Shown: positions 1 to 7,345 of the stretch, one piece after another
Numbering within the stretch: the stretch's first letter is position 1
Layout: every line of letters starts with the position of its first letter
NCBI RefSeq assembly: GCF_900109665.1
Contig: NZ_FOAO01000010.1
Location: 103,520 to 167,519, forward strand
DNA from: Blastococcus sp. DSM 46786
Lineage (GTDB): Bacteria; Actinomycetota; Actinomycetes; Mycobacteriales; Geodermatophilaceae
Direction of reading: 5' to 3'
DNA: 64,000 bases
Position numbers and translations under genes: made by a program
Notes under the pieces: generated by a model
Told to the model about the DNA's origin: nothing
The model's database searches: none
The model's input: the letters and a program-made list of their open reading frames with translations, nothing else

Positions 1-225
1 GGCCCCACTCGGGACGACACCGCGGCCACGTGCCGTCCCCCTGGGGGCGGAGCGTGGCCGTCGTCCTTTCGCGGGACCCTCCGGGCTGAGCACTCCGTCG
101 TCCTCCGGACGACACCGCGGCCTGGTGCCGTCCCCCGGTGGCGTCGAGCGCGTCCGTCGTCCCTGCGCGGACCCTCCGGCCCACTCGGGACGACCGTGCG
201 GGGGTGCCGGGCCCCCTGCGGGCGC
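1..225 (-). repeat. Array of ~100-bp dispersed repeats, reaching the window edge
   Basis: Two units (about 1-96 and 97-195) and the start of another share the core GGTCGTCCCGAGTGGG (read on the minus strand), a GGAGG..CCGCGCAGGGACG segment and a GGGACGGCACC..CGGTG.CGTCC palindrome. The same unit occurs twice in the opposite orientation at 49744-49983. No reading frame is supported here. The array probably continues to the left of the window. I read this as a lineage-specific dispersed repeat; its function is unknown. Confidence 0.6.
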
Positions 226-259
226 GGTCCGGCGGTCACGTATGCTGTTCGAGGTTCAC

Positions 260-333
260 GGGCCTGTAGCTCAGGCGGTTAGAGCGCATCCCTGATAAGG
301 ATGAGGCCGGAGGTTCAAGTCCTCCCAGGCCCA
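260..333 (+). tRNA. tRNA-Ile (GAT anticodon)
   Basis: A cloverleaf can be drawn: acceptor GGGCCTG pairs with CAGGCCC at 326-332, the anticodon loop is CTGATAA with anticodon GAT, and the T arm reads GGAGG-TTCAAGT-CCTCC. CCA is not encoded. The tRNA-Ile/tRNA-Ala pair upstream of ppiA is the usual actinobacterial arrangement near gyrA. Confidence 0.95.
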
Positions 334-415
334 CCCGTGTACCGGAGCCTCGAGGTTCCGCGTTCCCCCGCACGTCGCCCCCGCGGCGAGCGAAGCGCCC
401 GAGGAGGTTCTCCGC

Positions 416-556
416 GTGCTGAAGAAGCTGGCGCTCGTCGCCGCTGCGGCCGGTGCACTGGTCGCCGTCCGGAAGCGGTCCACCGACCGCACCGAGGCGG
501 ACCTCTGGCGCGAGGCCACGAGCGGCCCGGGCGCCGTCAGCACGCCCACCCGCTGA
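416..556 (+). CDS. DLW-39 family small protein
   Basis: A 46-residue reading frame starts with GTG eight bases after a GAGGAGG ribosome site and ends in TGA. The product begins with a short hydrophobic, possibly membrane-anchoring helix (LKKLALVAAAAGALVAV), followed by a charged tail containing the family signature ADLWREAT. DLW-39 proteins are tiny conserved actinobacterial proteins of unknown function found near the tRNA-Ile/tRNA-Ala genes, which fits here: it sits between the two tRNAs. It is easily missed because of its size. Confidence 0.8.
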   Translation: MLKKLALVAAAAGALVAVRKRSTDRTEADLWREATSGPGAVSTPTR

Positions 557-581
557 ACCACCGGCCCGCGCAGGGCCCCCC

Positions 582-657
582 GGGGACGTAGCTCAATTGG
601 CAGAGCACCGCCTTTGCAAGGCGGGGGTTAGGGGTTCGATTCCCCTCGTCTCCACCA
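582..657 (+). tRNA. tRNA-Ala (TGC anticodon)
   Basis: Acceptor GGGGACG pairs with CGTCTCC (one G-U pair). The anticodon arm is GCCTTTGCAAGGC with anticodon TGC, and the T arm is AGGGG-TTCGATT-CCCCT. CCA is encoded at 655-657. A degenerate copy of the 3' third of this gene lies at 2169-2208. Confidence 0.95.
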
Positions 658-919
658 GTGCGACCCGTTGATCCATCTCCCTCGGGACTCCGGTGAGCCC
701 TCCGAACGGGCCTCGGTCCGCGAGAGGTCCGCAGCTCGTCCGCGGGATGCGGCCCGCAGCGCGTCCGGCCGGTCGGTCACGGCGTCCAGGTCGTCGTCGA
801 GCGGGCCGGCGTAGCTGGGCATCCGACGACCGGCAGCGCGACCGATGAGTTCGGCGGGGCGGCACGGTCCTAACGTGCGCACGGATCCAACGGACCCCTC
901 GCAGCCCCCGGAGGCGCAC
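658..919. other. Gap between tRNA-Ala and the DUF4287 gene; no gene supported
   Basis: Reading frames on both strands here are compositionally poor and lack ribosome sites. One minus-strand frame beginning at 823 looks coding for about 25 codons and then loses codon bias. This may be decayed coding DNA of the small insertion that begins after tRNA-Ala. No terminator or clear promoter was seen. Confidence 0.4.
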
Positions 920-1213
920 ATGTCGTTCCAGGCCTACCTCGACGCCGCCGAGCAGAAGACGGGCAGGACCCCGCAGGAGCTCGTCGCCCTCGCCACGGCC
1001 CGCGGCTTCGGCCCCGGCACCAAGGCCGGCCCGATCCTCGCCTGGTTGAAGGACGACTTCTCACTCGGGCGGGGTCACGGCATGGCGCTCGTCCACGTCA
1101 TCACCAAGGGCCCGGTGATCAGCGACGCGCACGTCGGGACGTCGGGTTCGCACCGCGACGAGTCCGCGGTGCTGCGGCTGGACGGCATCGCCGCCCGGGC
1201 AGGCGATGCCTGA
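920..1213 (+). CDS. DUF4287 domain protein
   Basis: The frame gives 97 residues, and ATG is chosen because GGAGG lies seven bases upstream. The sequence MSFQAYLDAAEQKTGRTP, the later KAGPILAWLKDDFSLGRGHG and the AVLRLDG end match the DUF4287 family, small cytoplasmic proteins of unknown function. Its TGA overlaps the ATG of the next gene by one base (TGATG), so the two were probably translated together. It lies in a segment flanked by tRNA-Ala and a partial tRNA-Ala copy and so may be acquired. Confidence 0.75.
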   Translation: MSFQAYLDAAEQKTGRTPQELVALATARGFGPGTKAGPILAWLKDDFSLGRGHGMALVHVITKGPVISDAHVGTSGSHRDESAVLRLDGIAARAGDA

Positions 1214-2046
1214 TGGCTCCCGGAGCAGCGGCACCGCTCACGCAGCACGTCACCACGTCGCGCGGCGACACGGTCGGGTACGACCGTCGCGGCGAGGGCC
1301 CGGCCGTCGTGTTCGTCGCCGGGGCCGGGCCGTTCCGCGCCATCGACCCGCAGACGACCGAGACCGCGGAGCTGCTCGCGGAGCGCGGGTTCACGACCGT
1401 CGTCCACGATCGGGTGGGCCGGGGGGACAGCGTCCCCGAGGGGAGGGTGGACCTCGCCGACGAGCTCGCCGCCGTGCGGGCGATGATCGACGTCGCCGGC
1501 GGGCGCGCGACGCTCTGCGGCCACTCGTCCGGCTGCGCGATCGCCTTGCGGGCCGCCGTCGAGGGCCTGCCGGTCGACCGCCTCGTCCTGTTCGAGGCGC
1601 CGCTCGACCCCGCGGCACGGGGTGTCCCGGAGTGAACCGCGGAGCTGTACCGGTTGCTCGACGCGGGCGACCGGCCCGGCGCCGTCTCGCACTACATGAA
1701 GGACATCCCCCTCGAGATGCTCGAGGGCCTGCGGGACTCGCCCCTGTGGGAGCCGTTCGTCGCCCACGCGGAGAGCCTGCGCGCCGACGCGCAGGCGCTG
1801 GAGTGGGCGATGTCCGCGCCGCACCGCGAACTCCTCGGTGCGCTGGACGTGCCCACCCTCGTCGTCGTCGGGGAGGAGACCGTCGACGAGATGCCGGCCG
1901 CTGCCGCGTCCCTCGCGGCCGCGCTCCCGGACGCCACCCGTGCCGAGGTGGCCGGTTCCCAGCACAGCTGGCAGCCCGCCGCCATGACCGATCTGCTCGC
2001 CGGTTTCCTGGGCGGCCGTCCGGTCCGGATCCACGCCGGCGGCTGA
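1213..2046 (+). pseudogene. Alpha/beta-hydrolase gene interrupted by an in-frame TGA
   Basis: A continuous alpha/beta-hydrolase frame is broken by TGA at 1633-1635. Before it are the N-terminal strands, an oxyanion-region VAGAGP and the nucleophile elbow GHSSG (Ser of GxSxG). After it, in the same frame, come the cap helix (AELYRLLDAGDRPG), the LVVVGEE strand with the acid position and a late SQHSW with the catalytic-His position. Both halves are needed for a working enzyme of about 277 residues, so this is most simply a nonsense mutation, for example CGA to TGA. A sequencing error would give the same picture. Start ATG overlaps the upstream stop. Confidence 0.75.
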
Positions 2047-2168
2047 CCCGGGCACGCACCCCCCCACGGCGACCGGCAGCGCCTCCCCACGGTGCGGTCC
2101 GCGTGCTGGTCAGGACTGGCTCCCGGTCCCGGCCCGCTGCGCCGAGACGCCCCTCGGTCGGTCCTCCG

Positions 2169-2208
2169 AGGCGGGGGTGCGGGGCTCGCTCTCCCCTCGT
2201 CTCCACCA
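2169..2208 (+). repeat. Degenerate copy of the 3' end of tRNA-Ala
   Basis: The stretch from AGGCGGGGGT to CTCCACCA matches tRNA-Ala positions 619-657, with about four substitutions and one extra base. It keeps the acceptor 3' strand CGTCTCC and the CCA but has no 5' half. Such a partial copy is the usual mark of the far end of an element integrated in a tRNA gene. Here no integrase remains between the copies. Confidence 0.65.
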
Positions 2209-2229
2209 CAAGCGCCGCACACGGCGCTC

Positions 2230-2245
2230 GGTGCCACGTGAAACC
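2230..2245. other. parS-like site (one mismatch)
   Basis: GGTGCCACGTGAAACC matches the generic ParB site NGTTNCACGTGNAACN except for one base (G for T at position 4). It lies just upstream of ppiA. A perfect match is at 38545-38560. It could be chance, because the core is only CACGTG plus one good half-site. Confidence 0.35.
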
Positions 2246-2299
2246 TCCCCGCCCCGGCCCAGCGACACGCCGTCGGCGGGACGGTGGGAGAGTGGAGCG

Positions 2300-2833
2300 G
2301 TGACTTCATCGACTCCCGCCCGCCGCGCGGTCCTGCACACCAACCACGGCGACATCACCGTGGACCTGTTCCCCGACCACGCCCCCAAGACGGTCGCGAA
2401 CTTCGCCGACCTCGCCGAGGGCGCCCGCGAGTGGACGCACCCCGCGACCCGTGAGAAGACGACGGACAAGCTCTACGACGGCACGATCTTCCACCGGATC
2501 ATCTCCGGCTTCATGATCCAGGGCGGCGACCCGCTGGGTCAGGGCATCGGCGGCCCGGGCTACCAGTTCGGCGACGAGTTCCACCCCGAGCTCGCCTTCG
2601 ACCGGCCCTACCTGCTGGCCATGGCCAACGCCGGCCCGGGCACCAACGGCTCGCAGTTCTTCATCACCGTGGGCCCGACCCCGCACCTGAACCGCAAGCA
2701 CACCATCTTCGGCGAGGTGGCCGACCAGGAGAGCCGCGACGTCGTCGACCGGATCGCCGCCGTCTCCACCGGCCGCAACGACCGCCCCGTCGAGGACGTG
2801 GTGATCGAGTCCGTCGAGGTGCAGCGCAGCTGA
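2300..2833 (+). CDS. ppiA: Peptidyl-prolyl cis-trans isomerase, cyclophilin type
   Basis: The 177-residue cyclophilin catalyses proline cis-trans isomerisation during protein folding. Visible motifs are VDLFPDHAPKTVANF, the active-site FHRIISGFMIQGGD with catalytic Arg, and GTNGSQFFIT. There is no signal peptide or membrane segment, so it is cytoplasmic, and the length is normal for bacterial PpiA. GTG at 2300 is chosen for the GGGAG nine bases upstream. Position between tRNA-Ala and a rhomboid gene matches the conserved order in actinobacteria. Confidence 0.92.
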   Translation: MTSSTPARRAVLHTNHGDITVDLFPDHAPKTVANFADLAEGAREWTHPATREKTTDKLYDGTIFHRIISGFMIQGGDPLGQGIGGPGYQFGDEFHPELAFDRPYLLAMANAGPGTNGSQFFITVGPTPHLNRKHTIFGEVADQESRDVVDRIAAVSTGRNDRPVEDVVIESVEVQRS

Positions 2834-3717
2834 GCACGGAACCGCACGGCGGGGGCGCGGCCGACCAGCCGCCGCCCCCGCCTCCGGCCTGCTACCGCCA
2901 CCCCGAGCGGCCCACGGGCATCTCGTGCACGCGGTGCGGCCGGCCCGTCTGCCCCGACTGCATGATCCCCGCGTCGGTCGGCTTCCAGTGCCCGGCGTGC
3001 GTCCGCCAGGGCGCGGCGTCGGTGCGGGCGCCCAAGCGCACCTCGGGGCTGAAGGCCGCGGCCACGCGCTGGGGCGGGGTCACGGTCACGCTGATCGCGA
3101 TCAACGTCGTGATGTTCCTGGTGACGGCGGTCTCGGCGGGGCTGGTGGGCAACGCCCCGCTCGACAACTACCGCTCCCCGGTCTTCGTCGACCTGGCCCA
3201 GTACCCGCTCCTCGTCGAGCTGGGTGAGCCGTGGCGGCTGCTCACGGCCGCGTTCCTGCACATCGGCCTGGTGCACCTCGTGCTGAACATGCTGGCGCTG
3301 CTGGTCTTCGGCTCCGAACTGGAACGTCAGCTGGGCCGGCTGCGGTATCTGGCCCTCTACGTCGTCTCGGCGCTGGGCGGATCCACGGCGATCCAGCTGT
3401 TCGGCGACTTCGCCCGGCCCGTCGCCGGCGCCTCCACGGCCATCTACGGGCTCCTCGGTGCGCTGGGCGTGCTGATGGTGCTCCGCAAGCAGGACGTGCG
3501 CGGCATCCTGGTCCTCCTGGGCATCAACATCTTCATCAGCTTCCTGCCCGGCGTCTCGCTGCTGGGCCACCTCGGCGGGCTGGTCACCGGTGCAGCGGTC
3601 GCGGCCCTGCTGGTCGGCATGCGCCGCCGGGCGGTGGTGCAGGCGGTCGGCATCGGCGCGCTCGCGGTGCTGCTGCTGGTGCTCGCCCTCGGCGTCTCCC
3701 ACGTCGGCGCCGTCTGA
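2830..3717 (+). CDS. Rhomboid family intramembrane serine protease, probable CTG start
   Basis: The 295-residue product has an N-terminal B-box-like zinc motif (C21-YRHPERPTGISC-TRCGRPVCPDC), then six or more membrane helices. Catalytic residues of rhomboids are present: Ser202 in GAST on one helix and His247 in LLGHLGGLVTG. No ATG, GTG or TTG precedes the zinc motif in this frame. CTG at 2830, ten bases after GAGG and overlapping the ppiA stop as CTGA, would give the usual STEP-type N-terminus. The alternative ATG at 2962 would cut away the zinc motif. The substrate is unknown. Confidence 0.85.
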   Translation: MSTEPHGGGAADQPPPPPPACYRHPERPTGISCTRCGRPVCPDCMIPASVGFQCPACVRQGAASVRAPKRTSGLKAAATRWGGVTVTLIAINVVMFLVTAVSAGLVGNAPLDNYRSPVFVDLAQYPLLVELGEPWRLLTAAFLHIGLVHLVLNMLALLVFGSELERQLGRLRYLALYVVSALGGSTAIQLFGDFARPVAGASTAIYGLLGALGVLMVLRKQDVRGILVLLGINIFISFLPGVSLLGHLGGLVTGAAVAALLVGMRRRAVVQAVGIGALAVLLLVLALGVSHVGAV

Positions 3718-3738
3718 CGGCCCGGCCCGCCCACGGCA

Positions 3739-4161
3739 TCACCGCGCCGGGCCGCCCCGGGGGCGCAGCTCCGCCAGCGCGCCGGCCACGGTCGCGGGGT
3801 CGGCACCGAGGTCCCAGCGACCGAGCACCAGGAGCAGCCCGTCGTCCTCGCCGGCGGCGGGGCCCTCCAGCTCCAGCGTGCGCACCATCGTCCCCCAGCG
3901 CCGCGCGCTGCGCACGTGCACCCGCATCAGCCCCCAGGGCAGCACCCGGGTGCCGGTGAGCGTCCGCACCGCCACCCCGTCGGGGCCGGCGGTCAGGCGG
4001 GGCCGGAGCAACACCTCCCGTGCGGCGAGCACGAGCAGCAGCACCGCGGCCCCGCCGACCAGGATCCGGCCCGCCGGATCGAGCAGCAGGGTGACCGTGC
4101 CGAGGGCGACGGCACCGGCGGCAAGACCGGCCGGCAGCGCTGCCGGGGGTGACCACTGCAC
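3739..4161 (-). CDS. PH-domain membrane protein
   Basis: This is a 140-residue protein with two hydrophobic segments (about residues 10-28 and 33-48), followed by a short beta-rich domain (LTAGPDGVAVRTLTGTRVLPWGLMRVHV...) typical of bacterial PH-like domains. The same kind of protein sits next to ppiA/rhomboid in other actinobacteria (Rv0010c position). It is predicted to be membrane-anchored with a cytoplasmic domain; the role is unknown. It is convergent with the rhomboid gene (21-bp gap) and divergent from the thiolase gene. Confidence 0.75.
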   Translation of the reverse strand: MQWSPPAALPAGLAAGAVALGTVTLLLDPAGRILVGGAAVLLLVLAAREVLLRPRLTAGPDGVAVRTLTGTRVLPWGLMRVHVRSARRWGTMVRTLELEGPAAGEDDGLLLVLGRWDLGADPATVAGALAELRPRGGPAR

Positions 4162-4253
4162 GCCTCCAGCGTGCCAGGTGTGGCACGGAACATACGATCG
4201 CGGTCAGGGTGGCCGGCCGGCGCACCCGACCGTCGTCCCCGAGGAGTGGGTCC

Positions 4254-5414
4254 ATGCGTGATGCCGTCATCTGTGCCGCCGTCCGTACGCCGGTGGGCAA
4301 GCGAGGGGGTGGGCTCTCCGGGGTGCACGCGGTGGACCTCTCCGCCCACGTGCTGCAGGCCCTCGCCGAGCGCTCCGGCATCGACCCCGCCGTCGTCGAG
4401 GACGTCTTCTGGGGTTGCGTGAGCCAGGTCGGGGAGCAGACCTTCAACATCGGGCGCAACGCGCCGCTGGCCGCGGGCTGGCCGGAGTCGGTCCCGGGCA
4501 CGACGATCGACCGCCAGTGCGGCTCGTCCCAGCAGGCCGTCGCCTTCGCCGCCGCCACGGTCGTCAGCGGCCAGGCCGACGTGGTCGTCGCCGGTGGCGT
4601 GGAGTCCATGAGCCGGGTGCCCATGGGCTCGGCCCGGGCCGACGGCATCGCGGGCAAGCCGCTGGGCCCGCGCTTCCTCGAGCGCTACGACGGCGTCTAC
4701 CCCAACCAGGGCATCGGCGCCGAGATGATCGCGGAGCGCTGGGGCTTCTCCCGCACCCAGCTCGACGAGTTCGCGCTCGCCTCGCACGAGAAGGCGGCCA
4801 AGGCCCAGGCCGACGGCGCCTTCGACGAGGAGATCGCGCCGGTCACCCTGCCCGACGGCACGGTGGTCAGCGCCGACGAGGGCATCCGCCCCGGCGGCAC
4901 CCTGGAGAAGCTCGCCTCCCTGAAGACCCCGTTCAAGGAGGGCGGCGTGATCAGCGCAGGCAACGCCAGCCAGATCTCCGACGGCTCGGCCGCCCTGCTG
5001 GTGACCACCAGCGAGAAGGCCCGCGAGCTGGGCCTCCGCCCCATCGTGCGCATCCACACCACGGTCATGGCCGGCGACGACCCGGTCATCATGCTGACGG
5101 CGCCCATCCCCGCCACGCAGAAGGTGCTGGCGCGCTCGGGGCTCTCGATCGAGGACATCGGCGTCTTCGAGGTCAACGAGGCCTTTGCGCCGGTCCCGAT
5201 GGCGTGGATGGCCGACACCGGCGGCGACGCCGCCCGGCTCAACCCGCTCGGCGGCGCCATCGCACTGGGCCACCCGCTGGGGGGATCGGGTGCACGGATC
5301 ATGACCACCCTCGTCCACCACATGCAGGCGACCGGCACCCGGTACGGGCTGCAGACGATGTGCGAGGGCGGCGGCACGGCCAACGCGACGATCCTGGAGC
5401 TCCTGGACGCCTGA
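4254..5414 (+). CDS. Acetyl-CoA acetyltransferase (thiolase)
   Basis: The 386-residue thiolase carries the acyl-accepting Cys89 in DRQCGSSQQ, His340 in ALGHPLGGSGAR and Cys370 in MCEGGG. It joins or splits acyl-CoA units in fatty-acid oxidation or acetoacetyl-CoA formation in the cytoplasm. ATG follows GAGGAG by eight bases. Full length. It is not part of the conserved ppiA-crgA order of mycobacteria, so it is a lineage-specific insertion. A strong terminator follows. Confidence 0.93.
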   Translation: MRDAVICAAVRTPVGKRGGGLSGVHAVDLSAHVLQALAERSGIDPAVVEDVFWGCVSQVGEQTFNIGRNAPLAAGWPESVPGTTIDRQCGSSQQAVAFAAATVVSGQADVVVAGGVESMSRVPMGSARADGIAGKPLGPRFLERYDGVYPNQGIGAEMIAERWGFSRTQLDEFALASHEKAAKAQADGAFDEEIAPVTLPDGTVVSADEGIRPGGTLEKLASLKTPFKEGGVISAGNASQISDGSAALLVTTSEKARELGLRPIVRIHTTVMAGDDPVIMLTAPIPATQKVLARSGLSIEDIGVFEVNEAFAPVPMAWMADTGGDAARLNPLGGAIALGHPLGGSGARIMTTLVHHMQATGTRYGLQTMCEGGGTANATILELLDA

Positions 5415-5431
5415 CCGTCCCCCGCGTCGTC

Positions 5432-5465
5432 CATCAGCCCCCGGCCCTGCGGCCGGGGGCTGATG
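5432..5465 (+). terminator. Hairpin terminator after the thiolase gene
   Basis: Perfect 15-bp arms, CATCAGCCCCCGGCC and its complement, enclose a CTGC loop, 18 bases after the thiolase stop. There is no T-run, as is usual in actinobacteria. Confidence 0.8.
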
Positions 5466-6132
5466 TCGTTCCGGGCCGGCGTCGTCCACCGGCGGTGGTG
5501 CACTGCCTGTCCGTGCACACGTGGGCGCGCTCGGTGACCCGGACGGGTCCGTCCACCGCGCCGTCGCGGGTCGGTGTATGCGCAGGTCAGCATGGGTAAG
5601 GAAGTCCACGGCCGTCGTCCCGGCCGCACGGACATGTCGACTCGTCCACAGCTGGGTACACAGCTGGGGACAGACTCACACGGCTGTAGTTACGCCGATG
5701 GACACCTCGTCACACCAGCCCCATGGATCGGATAATCGCAGGTCAGCGCGGTCCGGACCCGATCGGTCCCTCCACACTCGGTGGACAACCCTGGGGGTGG
5801 GGCGTCATGTCGACCTGTGGACGGCGGCGACGGCTGTGCACAGAGGGTGGATCCCGTCCTCCCGACCCCTCGCGGGCTCCGGGGTGGGGCCCCGGCACGG
5901 GCGCGCACGCAGCCGCGGGACGGGCGAGGCCCCCGTCCCTGGGCGGGGACGGGGGCCTCGTCGGGTGGCCGGCACGGTGATCCCGGCGGGTGCCCCGGGC
6001 GACGCTCTGCCTCTGCTCCCCATGCGGACCAGAGGGGAAGCGGCCGGGGGACTTCCCCCGGTGGGGCCCCGGCTCGGCAGGCGACGGTGGAGCGGGCGAC
6101 GGTGGAGCGGGCGGCCGTCGGTGGTTCGGCGG
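5466..6132. other. Gene-free region with DnaA-box-like words and a short duplicated sequence
   Basis: No frame here has codon bias or a ribosome site. It contains TCGTCCACA (5642-5650), TTGTCCACC on the minus strand (5780-5788), CCGTCCACA on the minus strand (5816-5824) and TGTGCACA (5835-5842), near the actinobacterial DnaA box TTGTCCACA. CGCAGGTCAGC occurs twice (5581-5591, 5737-5747). A tandem GCGACGGTGGAGCGGG lies near 6080-6112. It is not oriC in the usual sense, since dnaA and dnaN are not adjacent. Confidence 0.4.
5926..5959. terminator. GC-rich hairpin upstream of the crgA stop side
   Basis: GAGGCCCCCGTCC and its exact complement form a 13-bp stem with an 8-base loop. It lies about 170 bases past the crgA stop (crgA is read leftward), so it may end crgA transcription. 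Confidence 0.55.
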
Positions 6133-6405
6133 CTACCGCCAGCGCATCGACATGATCAGCCCGGCGACCATGGCGCCGAACCCGATGGCGAAGTTCCACG
6201 CCGACAGCGACACCATGAACGGGATCCGGTCGCCGGCGACGTAGTACACGACGATCCACAGCAGGCCGAGCAGCATGAGGGTCACCATGACCGGGGCGTA
6301 CCAGCGCGGGCTGGGCTGCAGCGCCTTGGCCTGCGCGCTCCGCGAGCGGACCGCGTCCTCCGGCGGGGTGTAGACCGACTTCTTGCGCACCTTCGACTTG
6401 GGCAC
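6133..6405 (-). CDS. crgA: Cell division protein CrgA
   Basis: The 90-residue protein has an N-terminal basic tail (MPKSKVRKKSVYTPP) and two membrane helices (about residues 37-57 and 66-86), matching CrgA in length and layout. CrgA helps place FtsZ and recruits PBPs at the septum in Streptomyces and Mycobacterium. Start is GTG with GGAGGGAG about eight bases upstream. It is divergent from the DUF881 gene, as in mycobacteria. Confidence 0.93.
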   Translation of the reverse strand: MPKSKVRKKSVYTPPEDAVRSRSAQAKALQPSPRWYAPVMVTLMLLGLLWIVVYYVAGDRIPFMVSLSAWNFAIGFGAMVAGLIMSMRWR

Positions 6406-6541
6406 GTGCGTACTCCCTCCCGGCGGCCGGATTCGTCCTCCCCGGCCGGAACTGGCATCCAGACTAAACTTCCGGGGGACGTCGGCACCGGTACCTCACC
6501 CGTACGCGCCGACCCCCCGTCCGCTCCGAGGGAGGTACCCG

Positions 6542-7291
6542 GTGGTCCGCTGGTCCCTGCCCGGACGCTCCCCGTCCGCCTGGGGGGCGCTCGTCCCCGT
6601 CGTCGCCCTGGCCGCCGGCCTGCTGTTCGCCACCTCCGGCCGCACCGCCCAGGGCAGCGACCTGCGTGCCGGTGAGGTCACCCAGCTCTCCCAGCTCGTG
6701 GAGGAGCGGGACGCGGCGGTGGCCCGCCAGGAACGCCAGCTCGCCCAGCTCCAGGACCAGGTGCAGCGGCTCACCGACCAGGTCGCGACCCGCGACGACG
6801 CCGTGGCAGAGGAGCAAGCCGTCGGCGAGGCCGGTGCGCCGGCCGCCGGGCTGACGCCGGTCACGGGTTCCGGGCTGGTCATCACCCTCGACGACGCGCC
6901 CCAGCGGTCCGACGGCAGCCTGCCGAGCGGCGCCCGCCCCGACGACCTCGTCATCCACCAGAGCGACGTCCAGGCGGTCGTCAACGCCGTGTGGGCGGCC
7001 GGCGCCGACGGGGTGGCCGTCATGGACCAGCGCCTCATCTCCACGAGCGCCGTCCGCTGCGTGGGCAACACCCTGCTGCTGCAGGGCCGCACCTACTCGC
7101 CGCCGTTCGTGATCACCGCCGTCGTGGACGCCTCCCAGGTCGAGGCGGCGCTGGACGCCTCGCCGCAGGTGGCGGTCTTCGAGCAGGCGGCGGAGTCCTG
7201 GGGTCTCACCTTCGAGGTACGCGAGCGGCCCCAGGTGACGGTGCCCGCCTACGATGGCGGCCTCACCCTGCAGCACGCGACCGCCGGCTGA
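6542..7291 (+). CDS. DUF881 family membrane-anchored protein
   Basis: The frame gives 249 residues with an N-terminal hydrophobic anchor (about 13-33), a coiled coil (about 45-85, VEERDAAVARQERQLAQLQDQVQRL), and a DUF881 domain (GSGLVITLDDAP to the end). It is predicted to sit on the outer face of the membrane. The family (Rv0012 position) lies beside crgA in actinobacteria and is thought to act in division or envelope growth, but has no defined reaction. GTG is chosen for GGGAGG upstream. Confidence 0.85.
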   Translation: MVRWSLPGRSPSAWGALVPVVALAAGLLFATSGRTAQGSDLRAGEVTQLSQLVEERDAAVARQERQLAQLQDQVQRLTDQVATRDDAVAEEQAVGEAGAPAAGLTPVTGSGLVITLDDAPQRSDGSLPSGARPDDLVIHQSDVQAVVNAVWAAGADGVAVMDQRLISTSAVRCVGNTLLLQGRTYSPPFVITAVVDASQVEAALDASPQVAVFEQAAESWGLTFEVRERPQVTVPAYDGGLTLQHATAG

Positions 7292-7345
7292 GCGTTCCGC
7301 GGCCGCCCGTGCCGCACGACGACCCCAGCGAGGAGCCCGACCGCG

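Noticed and set aside
628-921. Possible minus-strand gene after tRNA-Ala, at the place of cwsA in mycobacteria
   Set aside because: It runs through the tRNA, lacks a membrane helix as in CwsA, and codon bias stops after about 25 codons.
5640-5860. oriC
   Set aside because: No adjacent dnaA or dnaN, and the boxes are few and degenerate; kept only as a DnaA-box-like cluster.
5690-6259. Minus-strand frame in the gap before crgA
   Set aside because: No codon bias or family features; it crosses a hairpin and overlaps crgA.
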